Origin: Epithemia pelagica
Lineage: Eukaryota > Bacillariophyta > Bacillariophyceae > Surirellales > Surirellaceae
Direction: 5' to 3'
Assembly: GCA_946965045.2 (NCBI GenBank)
Contig: OX337232.1
Location: 3,472,001-3,536,000, forward strand
Length of the DNA: 64,000 bases
Position numbers and translations under genes: made by a program. Shown here in pieces: positions 31,531 to 41,800 of the stretch; position 1 is the stretch's first letter; each line of letters starts with the position of its first letter. Under the pieces are notes generated by a model. It saw only the letters and a list, made by a program, of their open reading frames with translations, made no database searches and was not told the DNA's origin.

Positions 31531-34035
31531 ATGGCGACGACACCCACAGCCTCAACGACTCCTCCTCCTCCTCCTTCTTCTGCTCCAGAGGGAGGACAAC
31601 ATCGCATTCAATTTGTTCCCTTTTCGTCGGCGATTGAATCGCCCTTTTGGGTCAAGTACAATCAATTGAAATTGGAAACCATTCAATTGTCGCAACATCC
31701 TCTTCCCATTCAAGCCACGTATGGAATCCCCGATCACTCAACCACCACCACGACAACTACTCCAACACAACAACCACAACCACAACCACAACCACAACCA
31801 CAACCACCCCGGTGGCAATGTCAAGAATCCTCCTTGCCGTCGGTAGCAACGATTCAGGAGATTGTGGCCACCTCCTCCTCCTCAACCACAACGGCATTGC
31901 CCACACAGTCTTCTTTTTCTTCCAATCCTCACGCCGCGTTGGTGGCCAATGAACGGATTCACGCACGTGGAATCTTGTTGGGATACAATACAGTCGAAGC
32001 CTTTCAATCCGTCAACAAGAATCAATTGCTCCATGACACGTTTATCGAGGCCTTTGCGACGGGTTCCGTGGAGGCCTTGACCACGTTTGTGTTGATTACC
32101 TATGCCGATTTGAAACAACATTCAGTCCTCTATTGGTTTGGCTTTCCGACACTGAGTGGCGCTCCAATAGTGGCGCAATCACCGCCGCAACCCTTGGCAG
32201 CCGTATATTCAACCCAAGAACGACTGGCCTTGGCCCAGCAAGTATTGGAGATGCGTCGGCAACAACTCGTGCAGCACTCAACCGACCGAAGTGTTAGTGG
32301 TGGATTGCCACCCTACTTTGTGTGGTTTCCCAACCAACAAACCTGTCAACCCCTCTCACGGTCCGTCCTTTCCTCCGTGCCGTCCGACACGAATGATGAC
32401 ACCACCACCACGACCGAACAAGTCATTTTTGGTGTCCTGGATCCGCATGGAGCCACGGACCATCCGGGATGGCCCTTGCGCAATTTGGTCGCCTACCTGT
32501 CCTTTCATTTGGATCTGGGCGGTCAAACGGTGCCCATGGTCTGTTATCGACCAGGTCGTCTGCGACGCTTGGCCGTTGAGAATGATGATGCTTCTGCGAC
32601 TCCAACCGAGCTGGATGTGTCCCACGATTCCAGTTTGCTCTACCACATAACCATTCCGACCAAGACAGCGTTTGGATGGAAGGATGCAACCGACCAGGAT
32701 ACTAGTACTCCAACAAAGGACGCCTTTGCGGGCGTCAAGGTGACGGGCTGGGAATTGAATGCCCGCGGCAAACCAGGTCCCCGATTGGTCCAATTGCGAC
32801 CCCTGTTGGATGCGACGCATTTGGCCATTCAAGCGGCCGATTTGAATTTGCAACTCATGAAATGGCGCATGATTCCCAATTTACAAGTGGACCAATTGCA
32901 ACAAACCAAGGTCTTGCTCTTGGGAGCTGGAACCTTGGGCTGTCACGTGGCACGGGTCTTGTTGGGATGGGGCATTCGACACTTTTGTTTCGTGGACAAT
33001 GGCACGGTCAATTATTCCAACCCCGTTCGACAACCACTCTTTACCTTGGCCGATTGTCAAGCCAATAATACTAGTGGCAGTAGTGGCAGTAGCGGTGGTG
33101 GTGTGCCCAAGGCCGTAGCGGCCGCCAAGGCCTTGACGCAGATTGCGGCCGATGTACACGCACAGGGCATTGTCTTGTCCATTCCCATGCCGGGCCATGT
33201 GGAAACTCGACCCGTCTTAAAAGAGTCGGTTTCGAAATTGGATCAATTGATTCAAGACACCGATGTTGTCTTTTTGTTGACGGATACCCGCGAATCGCGA
33301 TGGTTGCCCACCGTCCTGGCGGCTGCCTACGACAAGCCCTTGTTGAATGCCGCCTTGGGATTGGACAGTTGGCTCGTCATGCGGCATGGTGGTGGTGGTG
33401 GCAGTCCACATTCCACAGATCAATCATCACAACCGCAACGATTGGGATGTTATTTTTGCAACGATGTCGTGGCACCGGAAAATTCCACCAAGAATCGAAC
33501 CTTGGATCAACAATGTACCGTGACTCGACCGGGCTTGGCACCGATTGCGTCCGCCATGGCGGTCGAATTGATGGTGTCCCTCTTGCATCATCCGGCCCGG
33601 CATCATGCTCCGGCGCCCACAATCAGCAGTTCCACCTTTGCTCCCACTCTGGCATCGACTCATGAGGACAATGACAACAACAAGAAGAACACAAACGAAT
33701 CGTCGGATCCTTCCGCACAGCACAAGCATACCGTTGCCAGTACCGCCACGGCCTTGGGATTGTTGCCGCATCAAATTCGAGGATCGGTCGTGACCTATAC
33801 CATCATGACACCAACCGTGCCGGCCTTTGGTCATTGTACCGCTTGTGCCCAACCCGTGATTGACGCCTATTTGGCCAATCCCATGGACTTGGTCGAGCAA
33901 ACCTGTGCGGCCTCATCGTCGCAATTCTTGGAAGATTTGGTGGGTTTGACGGAATTTCGGACCCTAGCCACGGCGCAAATCGATGAATTGCTTCTAGACG
34001 ACGACGACGATGCCGATTTGTGGAATGCCGAGTAG
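31531..34035 (+). CDS. ATG7: Autophagy E1-like enzyme ATG7 (834 aa)
   Basis: ATG7 activates ATG8 and ATG12 with ATP and passes them from its Cys to the E2 enzymes ATG3 and ATG10. The N-terminal domain begins QFVPFSSAIESPFWVKY; the adenylation domain has LLLGAGTLGCHVARVLLGWG (~residue 462) and FVDNGTVNYSNPVRQPLF; the catalytic Cys lies in LDQQCTVTRPGLAPIA (~660); CxxC pairs (GCYFCND, GHCTACAQP) match the family's zinc-site region. A Gln/Pro tract (31770-31808) and Ser/Gly or Asn/Lys-rich loops make it longer than the ~700 aa usual in animals. I chose ATG 31531 (GACCATGGCG) because homology starts soon after; 31378 is an in-frame alternative. Intronless. Convergent with the glycosyltransferase at 34507. 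Confidence 0.95.
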   Translation: MATTPTASTTPPPPPSSAPEGGQHRIQFVPFSSAIESPFWVKYNQLKLETIQLSQHPLPIQATYGIPDHSTTTTTTTPTQQPQPQPQPQPQPPRWQCQESSLPSVATIQEIVATSSSSTTTALPTQSSFSSNPHAALVANERIHARGILLGYNTVEAFQSVNKNQLLHDTFIEAFATGSVEALTTFVLITYADLKQHSVLYWFGFPTLSGAPIVAQSPPQPLAAVYSTQERLALAQQVLEMRRQQLVQHSTDRSVSGGLPPYFVWFPNQQTCQPLSRSVLSSVPSDTNDDTTTTTEQVIFGVLDPHGATDHPGWPLRNLVAYLSFHLDLGGQTVPMVCYRPGRLRRLAVENDDASATPTELDVSHDSSLLYHITIPTKTAFGWKDATDQDTSTPTKDAFAGVKVTGWELNARGKPGPRLVQLRPLLDATHLAIQAADLNLQLMKWRMIPNLQVDQLQQTKVLLLGAGTLGCHVARVLLGWGIRHFCFVDNGTVNYSNPVRQPLFTLADCQANNTSGSSGSSGGGVPKAVAAAKALTQIAADVHAQGIVLSIPMPGHVETRPVLKESVSKLDQLIQDTDVVFLLTDTRESRWLPTVLAAAYDKPLLNAALGLDSWLVMRHGGGGGSPHSTDQSSQPQRLGCYFCNDVVAPENSTKNRTLDQQCTVTRPGLAPIASAMAVELMVSLLHHPARHHAPAPTISSSTFAPTLASTHEDNDNNKKNTNESSDPSAQHKHTVASTATALGLLPHQIRGSVVTYTIMTPTVPAFGHCTACAQPVIDAYLANPMDLVEQTCAASSSQFLEDLVGLTEFRTLATAQIDELLLDDDDDADLWNAE

Positions 34036-34490
34036 TTACATTCGAGGAGACCTCGACAACAAGAACAACAAGGACGAGACACTGGACTACTATGGAATGT
34101 GTTTCAGCCTCAGAAAGGTGGTATAAAAGGATGCGGAGCCGCCTAGCTAGGTAATCTCACCCTTTTGTGGATAGAGTCCATGCCACGGTGCAAGGGGAGT
34201 TCAACAGTTTTCTGTTGATCCCTTTCTTGTTGGGTACTGCAACAGCGGGTATCGTTTCCCTAACGTGGCAGACATGCACACTGCTCTGCTTACTTATTGA
34301 GAGAGCGAGAGACAAACTGAAGAGAGTTGTGGAGAGCCTATACGTAGCTACCGGTAGTCGCTCTTTGGATAGTCTATACCCAAAGGTTGCTGGAGCCTTT
34401 TCGTTTGGTGGTGCGTGTACGTCTGAAGTGTGTATCTTTTCTGTACGTGGCTATGATGCATACATGGATGCTCTGCTTCTTGTCGCGATG
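33745..34490. repeat. ATG7 3' end and downstream flank, source copy
   Basis: This stretch is repeated with indels and substitutions at about 59366-60010 in the same orientation. Shared downstream phrases include CCTAGCTAGGTAA, CAAACTGAAGAGAGTT, TTGGATAGTCTA and CCAAAGGTTGCTGGAGCC. Confidence 0.8.
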
Positions 34491-34506
34491 ATTTCTCATT
34501 GTTTCA

Positions 34507-35530
34507 TTATTTTGGAATGTCTGTCGACTCATTGAAGGGGGAGTGAACATATCCCAAATGCTTGATTGAAAATCGGTCTCCAGCCCGGCCCACGACATAG
34601 GATCGGAACGGCGGATCTGCCGTGGACAAGGCACAATCGATATCCTCGTAGGGGCGACGACTCCACAACCGATGGAGCTTGTGCAGGGATGATTCACGCC
34701 AAATCTGTACATGCGTTCCTTGGCACCGATCCACGCCTTGGACGAATGTTGGGGGTCGGGTGTATCGATACACGGGAAGACGCGGCTGATGTTTGTTGGA
34801 GTCCCAGGGAGCCACACCCGCTCGAGGAGGTATTCGACGAAACAACCGATTGGTACCGGTCAGTAGGAACCGAATGACATCCCAATTGTCGTCCGGTACC
34901 AGCCGAATGGCTGCTTCCCATACCGTCCGATTCGGCGCGAGCACATAATCGTCCTCCAATACCAAGGTCAAACCCCCCGACATGTTTTGAGTTTCCATGA
35001 GTCGACAATTCGTGTCCGACAAACCCGACATGCCACGACACCTGGCCGATTCTTGCTTCCCCGTGACACAGTGAGAACCATTCAGAATGCCGGTGAGGGC
35101 TGCAAATCGATAGTACGGAATAGGGGGCTGAACCTTTTGCAAGGCATTCTCCATTTGCGTACGACGATCAACGTTCTTGTCTAAATTGATGTAATAGATG
35201 CGTTGAACGCCTTGTTTGATTTCCCATTGACGCAATTGTTTCCACTTCCAGTTCTTGCATATAGCGCCACTTGGCTTGTCGTTCGTCATCATTTGGGGCT
35301 TTACCGGAGTGAGTTGCATGGGGCTCTTGTTGGATCGAACCACTGTTGAAAAAGTAGTTGGCTTGAAGCAAGGTAAACATCTGAAGCCCATGGCCTATCA
35401 ATATGGACACGGCGAGGAACCATTGAGAACGGTACCGAAATGAGTTTGTCGAACGCGATGGGAACCATGGAGCCATATTTGCTCTTGTTGGTGCTCGTTC
35501 TTCGACTTTTTCTTGCAAGGTTGTCCCCAA
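34507..35530 (-). CDS. Glycosyltransferase family 25-like type II membrane protein, apparent frameshift
   Basis: The frame 34507-35391 contains IYYINLDKNVDRRTQMENAL, a Leu-Val-Leu-Glu-Asp-Asp (EDD) motif in GGLTLVLEDDYVL and PYEDIDCAL, as in family 25 (LPS/collagen Gal-transferase-like) enzymes, which use a nucleotide sugar in the Golgi or ER lumen. Its first ~50 residues look poor. A second frame (~35250-35530) gives a convincing signal anchor, MAPWFPSRSTNSFRYRSQW then FLAVSILIGHGLQMFTLLQ, and reads on to QAKWRYMQELE. The two halves fit together only with a frame change near 35240-35290, where no intron-sized gap exists. So either the gene is recently broken or there is a sequence error. Convergent with ATG7. 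Confidence 0.65.
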
Positions 35531-35634
35531 AATTATTTATATTACAGACTCCATGGATTCTCGGCAGTGAGAGTGAAGAGGAGTGGGGAGCGGAAAGAGA
35601 GGACAATTTATTTATTTTTTTGAAGAAAAAGTTG

Positions 35635-35741
35635 CGAGGGGACAACCCAGCGAGGGTCTCTCTCGTCTTGACAGTCTAGGACACGCTAGGGGAGTAGACG
35701 CGTGTGCCGCTAGGCCCAAGGGAAACCGTGCTGGCTCCCAG
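35635..35741 (-). repeat. Split direct repeat B2
   Basis: Matches 36006-36149 except for ~38 bp missing after ACAACCCAGCGA. It contains GACAGTCTAGGACACGCTAG and GTGTGCCGCTAGGCCCAAGG. Confidence 0.85.
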
Positions 35742-35757
35742 GGGCGGGTAGGGGTTA

Positions 35758-36005
35758 TTTTTTGATTCTTCGACTATCTAGTTGCTCGTGACCTTCTCAC
35801 TCTCGACTTGGATGGCAGTGGCAAGTTCACAAATCTCCAAGTTGTGAGCTTGACTCTCATACAGATCGCAGGGACAATCCAATGTCTGACACGTCAGAGA
35901 CATTGGGAGTCGCTCAACCGCGGGAGCAGGTTGGAGTCGCATCACATTGTTCTTCGCATCTGTCTGCAATCCACTGCCACGCCGCAACCAAAGCACGACA
36001 GAAAC
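35758..36005 (-). repeat. Split direct repeat A2
   Basis: 248 bp matching A1 (48198-48445) with about five substitutions. It directly abuts B1. Confidence 0.88.
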
Positions 36006-36149
36006 CGAGGGGACAACCCAGCGACGTCATCCTGCAGAGTCGCGGCGTTCTGTCGTTGCGAAGGTCTCTCTCGTCTTGACAGTCTAGGACACGCTAGGGG
36101 AGTAGACGCGTGTGCCGCTAGGCCCAAGGGAAACCGTGCTGGCTCCCAG
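36006..36149 (-). repeat. Split direct repeat B1
   Basis: Lies 40 bp beyond the stop codon of the recombinase ORF; longer version of B2. Confidence 0.85.
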
Positions 36150-36971
36150 TACCATTGAAGAGCACCTTCCATCACTTTGGATACGCCATCAGAATTCCAG
36201 ATTCAGTTGCGTGTCAAAATGCTGGAAGGGGACGGAGCCAGTGAACTTGATCTCTTCCGGGGATTCGATAGCGGCTTCGAGGTTGGCTTGGATGGATTCG
36301 GCGTTGCCTGTGGGTCTGTTGTTGGCGGTGGAAGGGTCGACGTGTCTGAAGTCGAGTGTTGTAAGCATTTGCGTTGACATTCCTGCCGTCCACTCCATCA
36401 CCTGTGGACGGATATATCGAAGAAAGGCAGCGGACGACCATCGCCCAAGGATCATAATCTTCAACACTGAGGCTTTGGCGAGGAACAAGGCCATCGCGGC
36501 GCCCGATCGAATGGAATGGTTTCCAATTTCCATGGGCCGGTATCCGAATTTTTCAAATCCTCCTCCGGTTGCACAAGAGGATCGCAAGATTTTGATGGTG
36601 TCTTCGGATCTTATGAATCTCGGTGTTGGTGTTTCTCCGCGCTTGGCTACCTCTGGGTCGAACCAACAATGAACCGGCGTGTCGGGTGCGGCATCGGGAC
36701 GGTAAAAAAGAATCCGCCGAATGATGCGTCCCCACAATCGGACCGGACAAAGGATTGTATCGTTGGTTTTGCTTTGGGTCCGCGTCTGATTCTTCTCGCC
36801 GTTTTTTTGGGAGATAAAGGTTATGGAGACGAACATAGCCTTGGAGTCGAAGTCTGGAGCGCAAGGGTCAATTTCCGTTCGTCTCTCGTCGTCAACCATG
36901 AATTTGATATTTCCAATTGTCAGGAGTTTCGTCTTGCCTCGGTATTTGACCGTAAGGTATTCGCAACTGCG

Positions 36972-37754
36972 TGTTAGAATTCTCACCGTCTATGGTGATT
37001 AGATTCTACATCTCATCGATTCCCCATGTCACATAGCCTCGTGCTATCGCATCATGCCATCTAGCTTCGAGCTATGTTCCCTAGCTTCGCGCTATATCGA
37101 CCTATATTTCTTCGCAAATCATGAAAAGTGAGAATAGATTGACGAACTCACTCTCAAGACTAAACTGGGTCGTGCGGTATTACAACGGACATAAATTTGG
37201 CCGTTGCTCGGACATTATACTAACGCCCTAAGCGTACGCGCCCGAAATCATCGAGCGCGCCCAAGCGACATCCGAGCGCTATCGGCATCTATCCGATCCA
37301 ACGGTCTAAGTATCCCAAGCACGACACACGATCACGCGAGACCATATTTCCATTCCCACAATCTCCAAATTGTCAACAAGCTGCGCGCCATGAAAACAAC
37401 TATGCCAGCCCAAAGCAAGAGCTGTTGACCCTGTATATGTTATCCGCCCACATATACATGTCATATACATCACATGAATCGACTCCAACTATTCCAAACC
37501 TGTTGCCGCCAAGAACCTATGACACATGACCCTTGGCAGGACCGAACATTTCACGTAGACCTATCGTAGTAATCAACACACAATCTAACAATATCACCAT
37601 TTATCACATCCTCTTTTGTGTCCCGACTATCCTTCTGATAGACTTCAACTTGCTTGCTTCTCTGACCCTGAGAAGCTTGTATCGGTTGGTGACCTACCTG
37701 ATTGTCTGCTCTACCGAGCATCAATGTCCCTACGATTCAGAAAGAATTGTAACA
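36972..37754 (+). repeat. 5' LTR of copia element 2
   Basis: 783 bp with TG...CA ends. It contains regularly repeated GAGCGCGCC / CGAGCGCTAT and TAGCTTCGAGCTAT / TAGCTTCGCGCTAT words near its start. The internal sequence begins GATTAACAGTCTC, not a standard TGG primer site. Confidence 0.95.
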
Positions 37755-37790
37755 GATTAACAGTCTCAAAGCTTATTTCCTTGTGGTTTC

Positions 37791-38570
37791 ATGGATACTA
37801 ACGAGATTATCACTCCTGTACGACAGATCTATCGAGCCAACCTGCATCCCGGGCAGCCCGATACCCTGGTGCAGCAGGAACTGGTGCCGACGCCGAAGGC
37901 AGCCAACACATCGGTCAACATCTCCGTCGACAGTTCCAACAGCAACCCATTCGAGACTCCAACCCAGCCTCACGCTCCGATCCCTGCGCCGTTGCTTCGG
38001 CCCCCGAGTCCGCCTCGTCGGCTCGTCCCTTCTCGATCCCGTCGTACCACCCGGTTGATTGCTGATCATATCAAGTACTTCCGCCAACCAACTTGTTCGA
38101 CCTTCGATCCCGAGATCATCCGTGGGGAGACCCAGATCGAACGCCAGTTCCAATCGGTGACCCACATCGTCGACCAAGAAGACATTGACCGTCTGAACGA
38201 CCAACTTCATCGTTCTCCGAGGCGTCGCCTCATCTTTGCCGCCCTCTCGGGCAACCCCATCCGTACTGTCCACCTCCGCTTCCTAACCTTCGAGCGCCCA
38301 ACTGGATACTACAATACCATCCACGTCGTGAACGCGACGACTTGCCCTCTGCCTCCTAACGTTGTACGCCTAGATAACTACGTTGCCTACATCCACGAGG
38401 TCCATACCATCGAGGACCATCGTGCAACTATCTACCCTTTGCGTACCGAGGTCGAGAACCACCTGGCTGAAGGTGATACCCCTTCTTCTGTTGCTTGTGC
38501 TGCCCCATCTGAGCCTGGAAGCGACTCTGATCATTCGGAAGAGGGTGAGGATTCGGAGACCGAAGCTTAA
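37791..38570 (+). CDS. Extra 5' ORF of copia element 2 (259 aa)
   Basis: Starts 36 bp after the 5' LTR and ends 320 bp before gag-pol. A Pro/Arg-rich first third (PPSPPRRLVPSRSRR) is followed by an ordered middle (DHIKYFRQPTCSTFDPE, TVHLRFLTFERPTGYYNTI) and a strongly acidic tail (SDSDHSEEGEDSETEA). No domain is recognised. Its place before gag-pol is like the extra ORF in element 1, but the two show no obvious similarity. A structural or nucleic-acid-binding role is possible and untested. Confidence 0.65.
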   Translation: MDTNEIITPVRQIYRANLHPGQPDTLVQQELVPTPKAANTSVNISVDSSNSNPFETPTQPHAPIPAPLLRPPSPPRRLVPSRSRRTTRLIADHIKYFRQPTCSTFDPEIIRGETQIERQFQSVTHIVDQEDIDRLNDQLHRSPRRRLIFAALSGNPIRTVHLRFLTFERPTGYYNTIHVVNATTCPLPPNVVRLDNYVAYIHEVHTIEDHRATIYPLRTEVENHLAEGDTPSSVACAAPSEPGSDSDHSEEGEDSETEA

Positions 38571-38890
38571 TTACTCATAGTTAACTCCCGTCCTCTCAAA
38601 ACCTTTCCAAGACTTAAACTCAACGCACATCCGGGTACCCTTGGTCGCACAACATGCCACACATTCCCGTCAAATCGCGAAAATTCGGCGAAAATTTGTT
38701 GAAACTCGGCGAAAATTTGTCGAAATCAACGGAAATTTCCAGGAGTCGCACATCACAACACACATCCGGGTATCACATACGTGGTACATACGTGGCACAC
38801 GTGGTACATCCGGGTTCACATCACATCACACATTAAATAAACCACATCACACCGCACATTAAATAAACATCGAACCAACCAAATAACACC

Positions 38891-41800
38891 ATGGATCCTC
38901 AATCACCCAAGACACCTACGACTCCTAAGGGAGAAGATAACCAAGACAATGTCTCGGACACAGACCTATTCGACCACATCATATTTACTGTCTGCCAATT
39001 CTTCACCAAAGAAAGGGCCGACTACTTAATGAAGTGGATGAAATACCATGGTTTTGAGAACATTACCCATGTTATCTCGTATATGCAAACTAATACCGAG
39101 GAATCCATGAAGGAACTGACACAATACAAGGTCAACAAACAGACACATGATCTACAAGGCCCCACAAGACAGCAGATCAAGCTCTTGGCTTATTGGGCCA
39201 CATACAAGACCAATGAAATTCAAGACGAGCTATCCAATAGCGACTGGATGAACCTAACGAGGAAAGAGTTCAACACTTGGAGGATCAACACAGATTTCTC
39301 TAAGGGACCACCTAGCCAAGTCCCAGTCTCGCCAATGAAGTCACCGTCATCTGTGAAATCTGTCAGCACAGTTACTGTCGCATCCCAATCCCAACAAGAC
39401 CTTACAGCATTCAGAAAGGGAACTAAGCGCGACGCAACTGCATATGAGGTATTCAAGGATGAACGATACTACGATTCATTCTGGCGTGTATTCAAGACTA
39501 CAGCTAAGGCTCAAGGCCTATCCAACGTTCTGAATTTCAAATACACACCACCCCATGATGATGAGTATGCCGAAGAACTTTTTCAAGAGCAACAAGTATT
39601 TCTTTACTCTGTTCTTGTCCGTATCATTCAGACTGACCAAGGTCGAGCCTATGTACGTGAACATGAACATGATGAAGATGCGCGTGCCGTATTGCAGAAG
39701 TTACACTCTTTGCATACCGAATCCGACCTAGCAAAGCGAGAAGTCCTCCGCTTAACCAACTACATTTCCAATCTACGTCTTGACGACACATGGCGCAGAA
39801 CAACACGTCAATTTCTTCTACACTTTCAAGAGCAGCTACGTTTGCTAGACAATTTAGTGACATTGTCTGATCGCATCCCTGATCATACCAGGATGACCTT
39901 CCTCATGCAAGCTGTAGAAAAGGTACCTGATCTCCGCCGAGTCAAGATCTTGGATAATGTGGTGAACACCAAATCCGGTGCAAAATCCCTTTGCTATCAA
40001 TCATACTTCCGTCTCCTTCTAGACGCAGCTTATGACCATGATCAAGCAACCCAGTCATCTGTTCATAGTCGCCGTCGACATGTCAAACAACATGAATCAC
40101 TATATGGCCAAGATACAGATGCTGACATAACCTCACAAGATGATATGGAGTATCATGTCCACAACACCAAAGCGACATCTGAATCTCCATCCTCTTCGTC
40201 CAAGGTTAGTCTACCGCGTGACCTATGGTTCAAACTTTCTGAAGAAGATCGCAAGTTGATCATTGAGTATAACAAGATGATTCAAGCACCTTCATCAACA
40301 ACACCGAGGACAGTGCAAACACATGCCCTCGACATTGATCCGGAACCTGATCCTGACCCCAACCAAGTTGCATCTGATGACGACTCACCTGGCGTAGTCC
40401 CTGAGCATTCAGATGATTCAGATCCGGTTACACAATTTATCAACCAAGCCATGACGACTGATATCAATCACCCGGCAACTGACCTGACTAGTGTTCTTTC
40501 TAACGCCAAGTCCAAGACGAGCAAGAAGGTTACTTTCAAAGCCAACATGCATAAACAAGCGGGACATGTTCCACGCTATTTGTTTTCCAGGAAATCTACT
40601 TTACCAGGGAATCAATTGATTGACCGTGGTGCTAATGGAGGACTTGCTGGTTCTGACATGCGCATCCTTTCTAAGACTGGTCGCCATATCACTATTGTGG
40701 GTATTGATAACCATGAACTTACTGGACTTCCTGTCGTCACATGTGCCGCAAAGTTTGAGACCAATGATGGACCTATTGTCGGCATCTTCAATGAATATGC
40801 TTATTATGGGAAGGGCTTATCTATCCATGCTCCTGGTCAATTCGAGCATTTCGGACTTGCTGTTGATGAACGATCTGTTAAAGTTCATGGTAAACAACGC
40901 ATCACTACACTTGATGGTCGTGCCATACCCCTTCACATCAAGGATGGGTTAGCCTACATCCACTCCTTGGGTATCCCCAGCGATGATGACATGGATACCT
41001 TACCTCAGATCATCTTCACGTCACCCGACACATGGGATCCTGGTGTTCTGGACCATTCGTTTTCTCCCACACCCTCTGACAATGATCCTGATTGGAAACA
41101 CGTCAAGACTGATGGTAGTATGTCGAACCATCCATATGACAACTATGGGGAGTACACTGATCGTGTTGTTTGTAACCTCAATCTCCTTTTGGATCTCCCA
41201 TACGATCATGGACCTGACGACGCACCCTTCTTTTCTATCTATGCAGACGCAGAAGGTAATGATCCTACACTTCATGCCTCTGTCCACCGTCGTTACCAGG
41301 AAGCGTATGACTGGAAGAAGTTCCGTCCATTCTTTGGTTGGCAATCTGAAGATGTTATTGCCGATACGTTCAAGCACACTACACGTAATGGTAGCATTAC
41401 TTTTGACCACGACACCCTCAAGAAACATTTCAAGGCTCGCAACCCGGTCCTTAATATACCTCGACGCCATGAACCCGTTGCTACTGACTCGGTTTTCTCC
41501 GACACCCCTGCTGTTGACCATGGCGGTAAAGTCGCACAAATCTTTGTTGGTCGAGATACTCTGGTTACTGATATCTATGGGATCAAGTCAACCAAACAGT
41601 TTGTCAATACTCTTCAGGACAACATCCGGTTTCGTGGTGCCATGGAGACTCTTATCAGTGATGGTGGTTCATCTCTCATCTCTCAAAAGGTTAAAGACAT
41701 CCTTCGCACTTTGCTTATTGGGGAGTATCGATCCGAACCTTATCATCAACACCAGAATAAGGCTGAAAACCGTTACCAGACCGTTAAACGTATGACCAAC

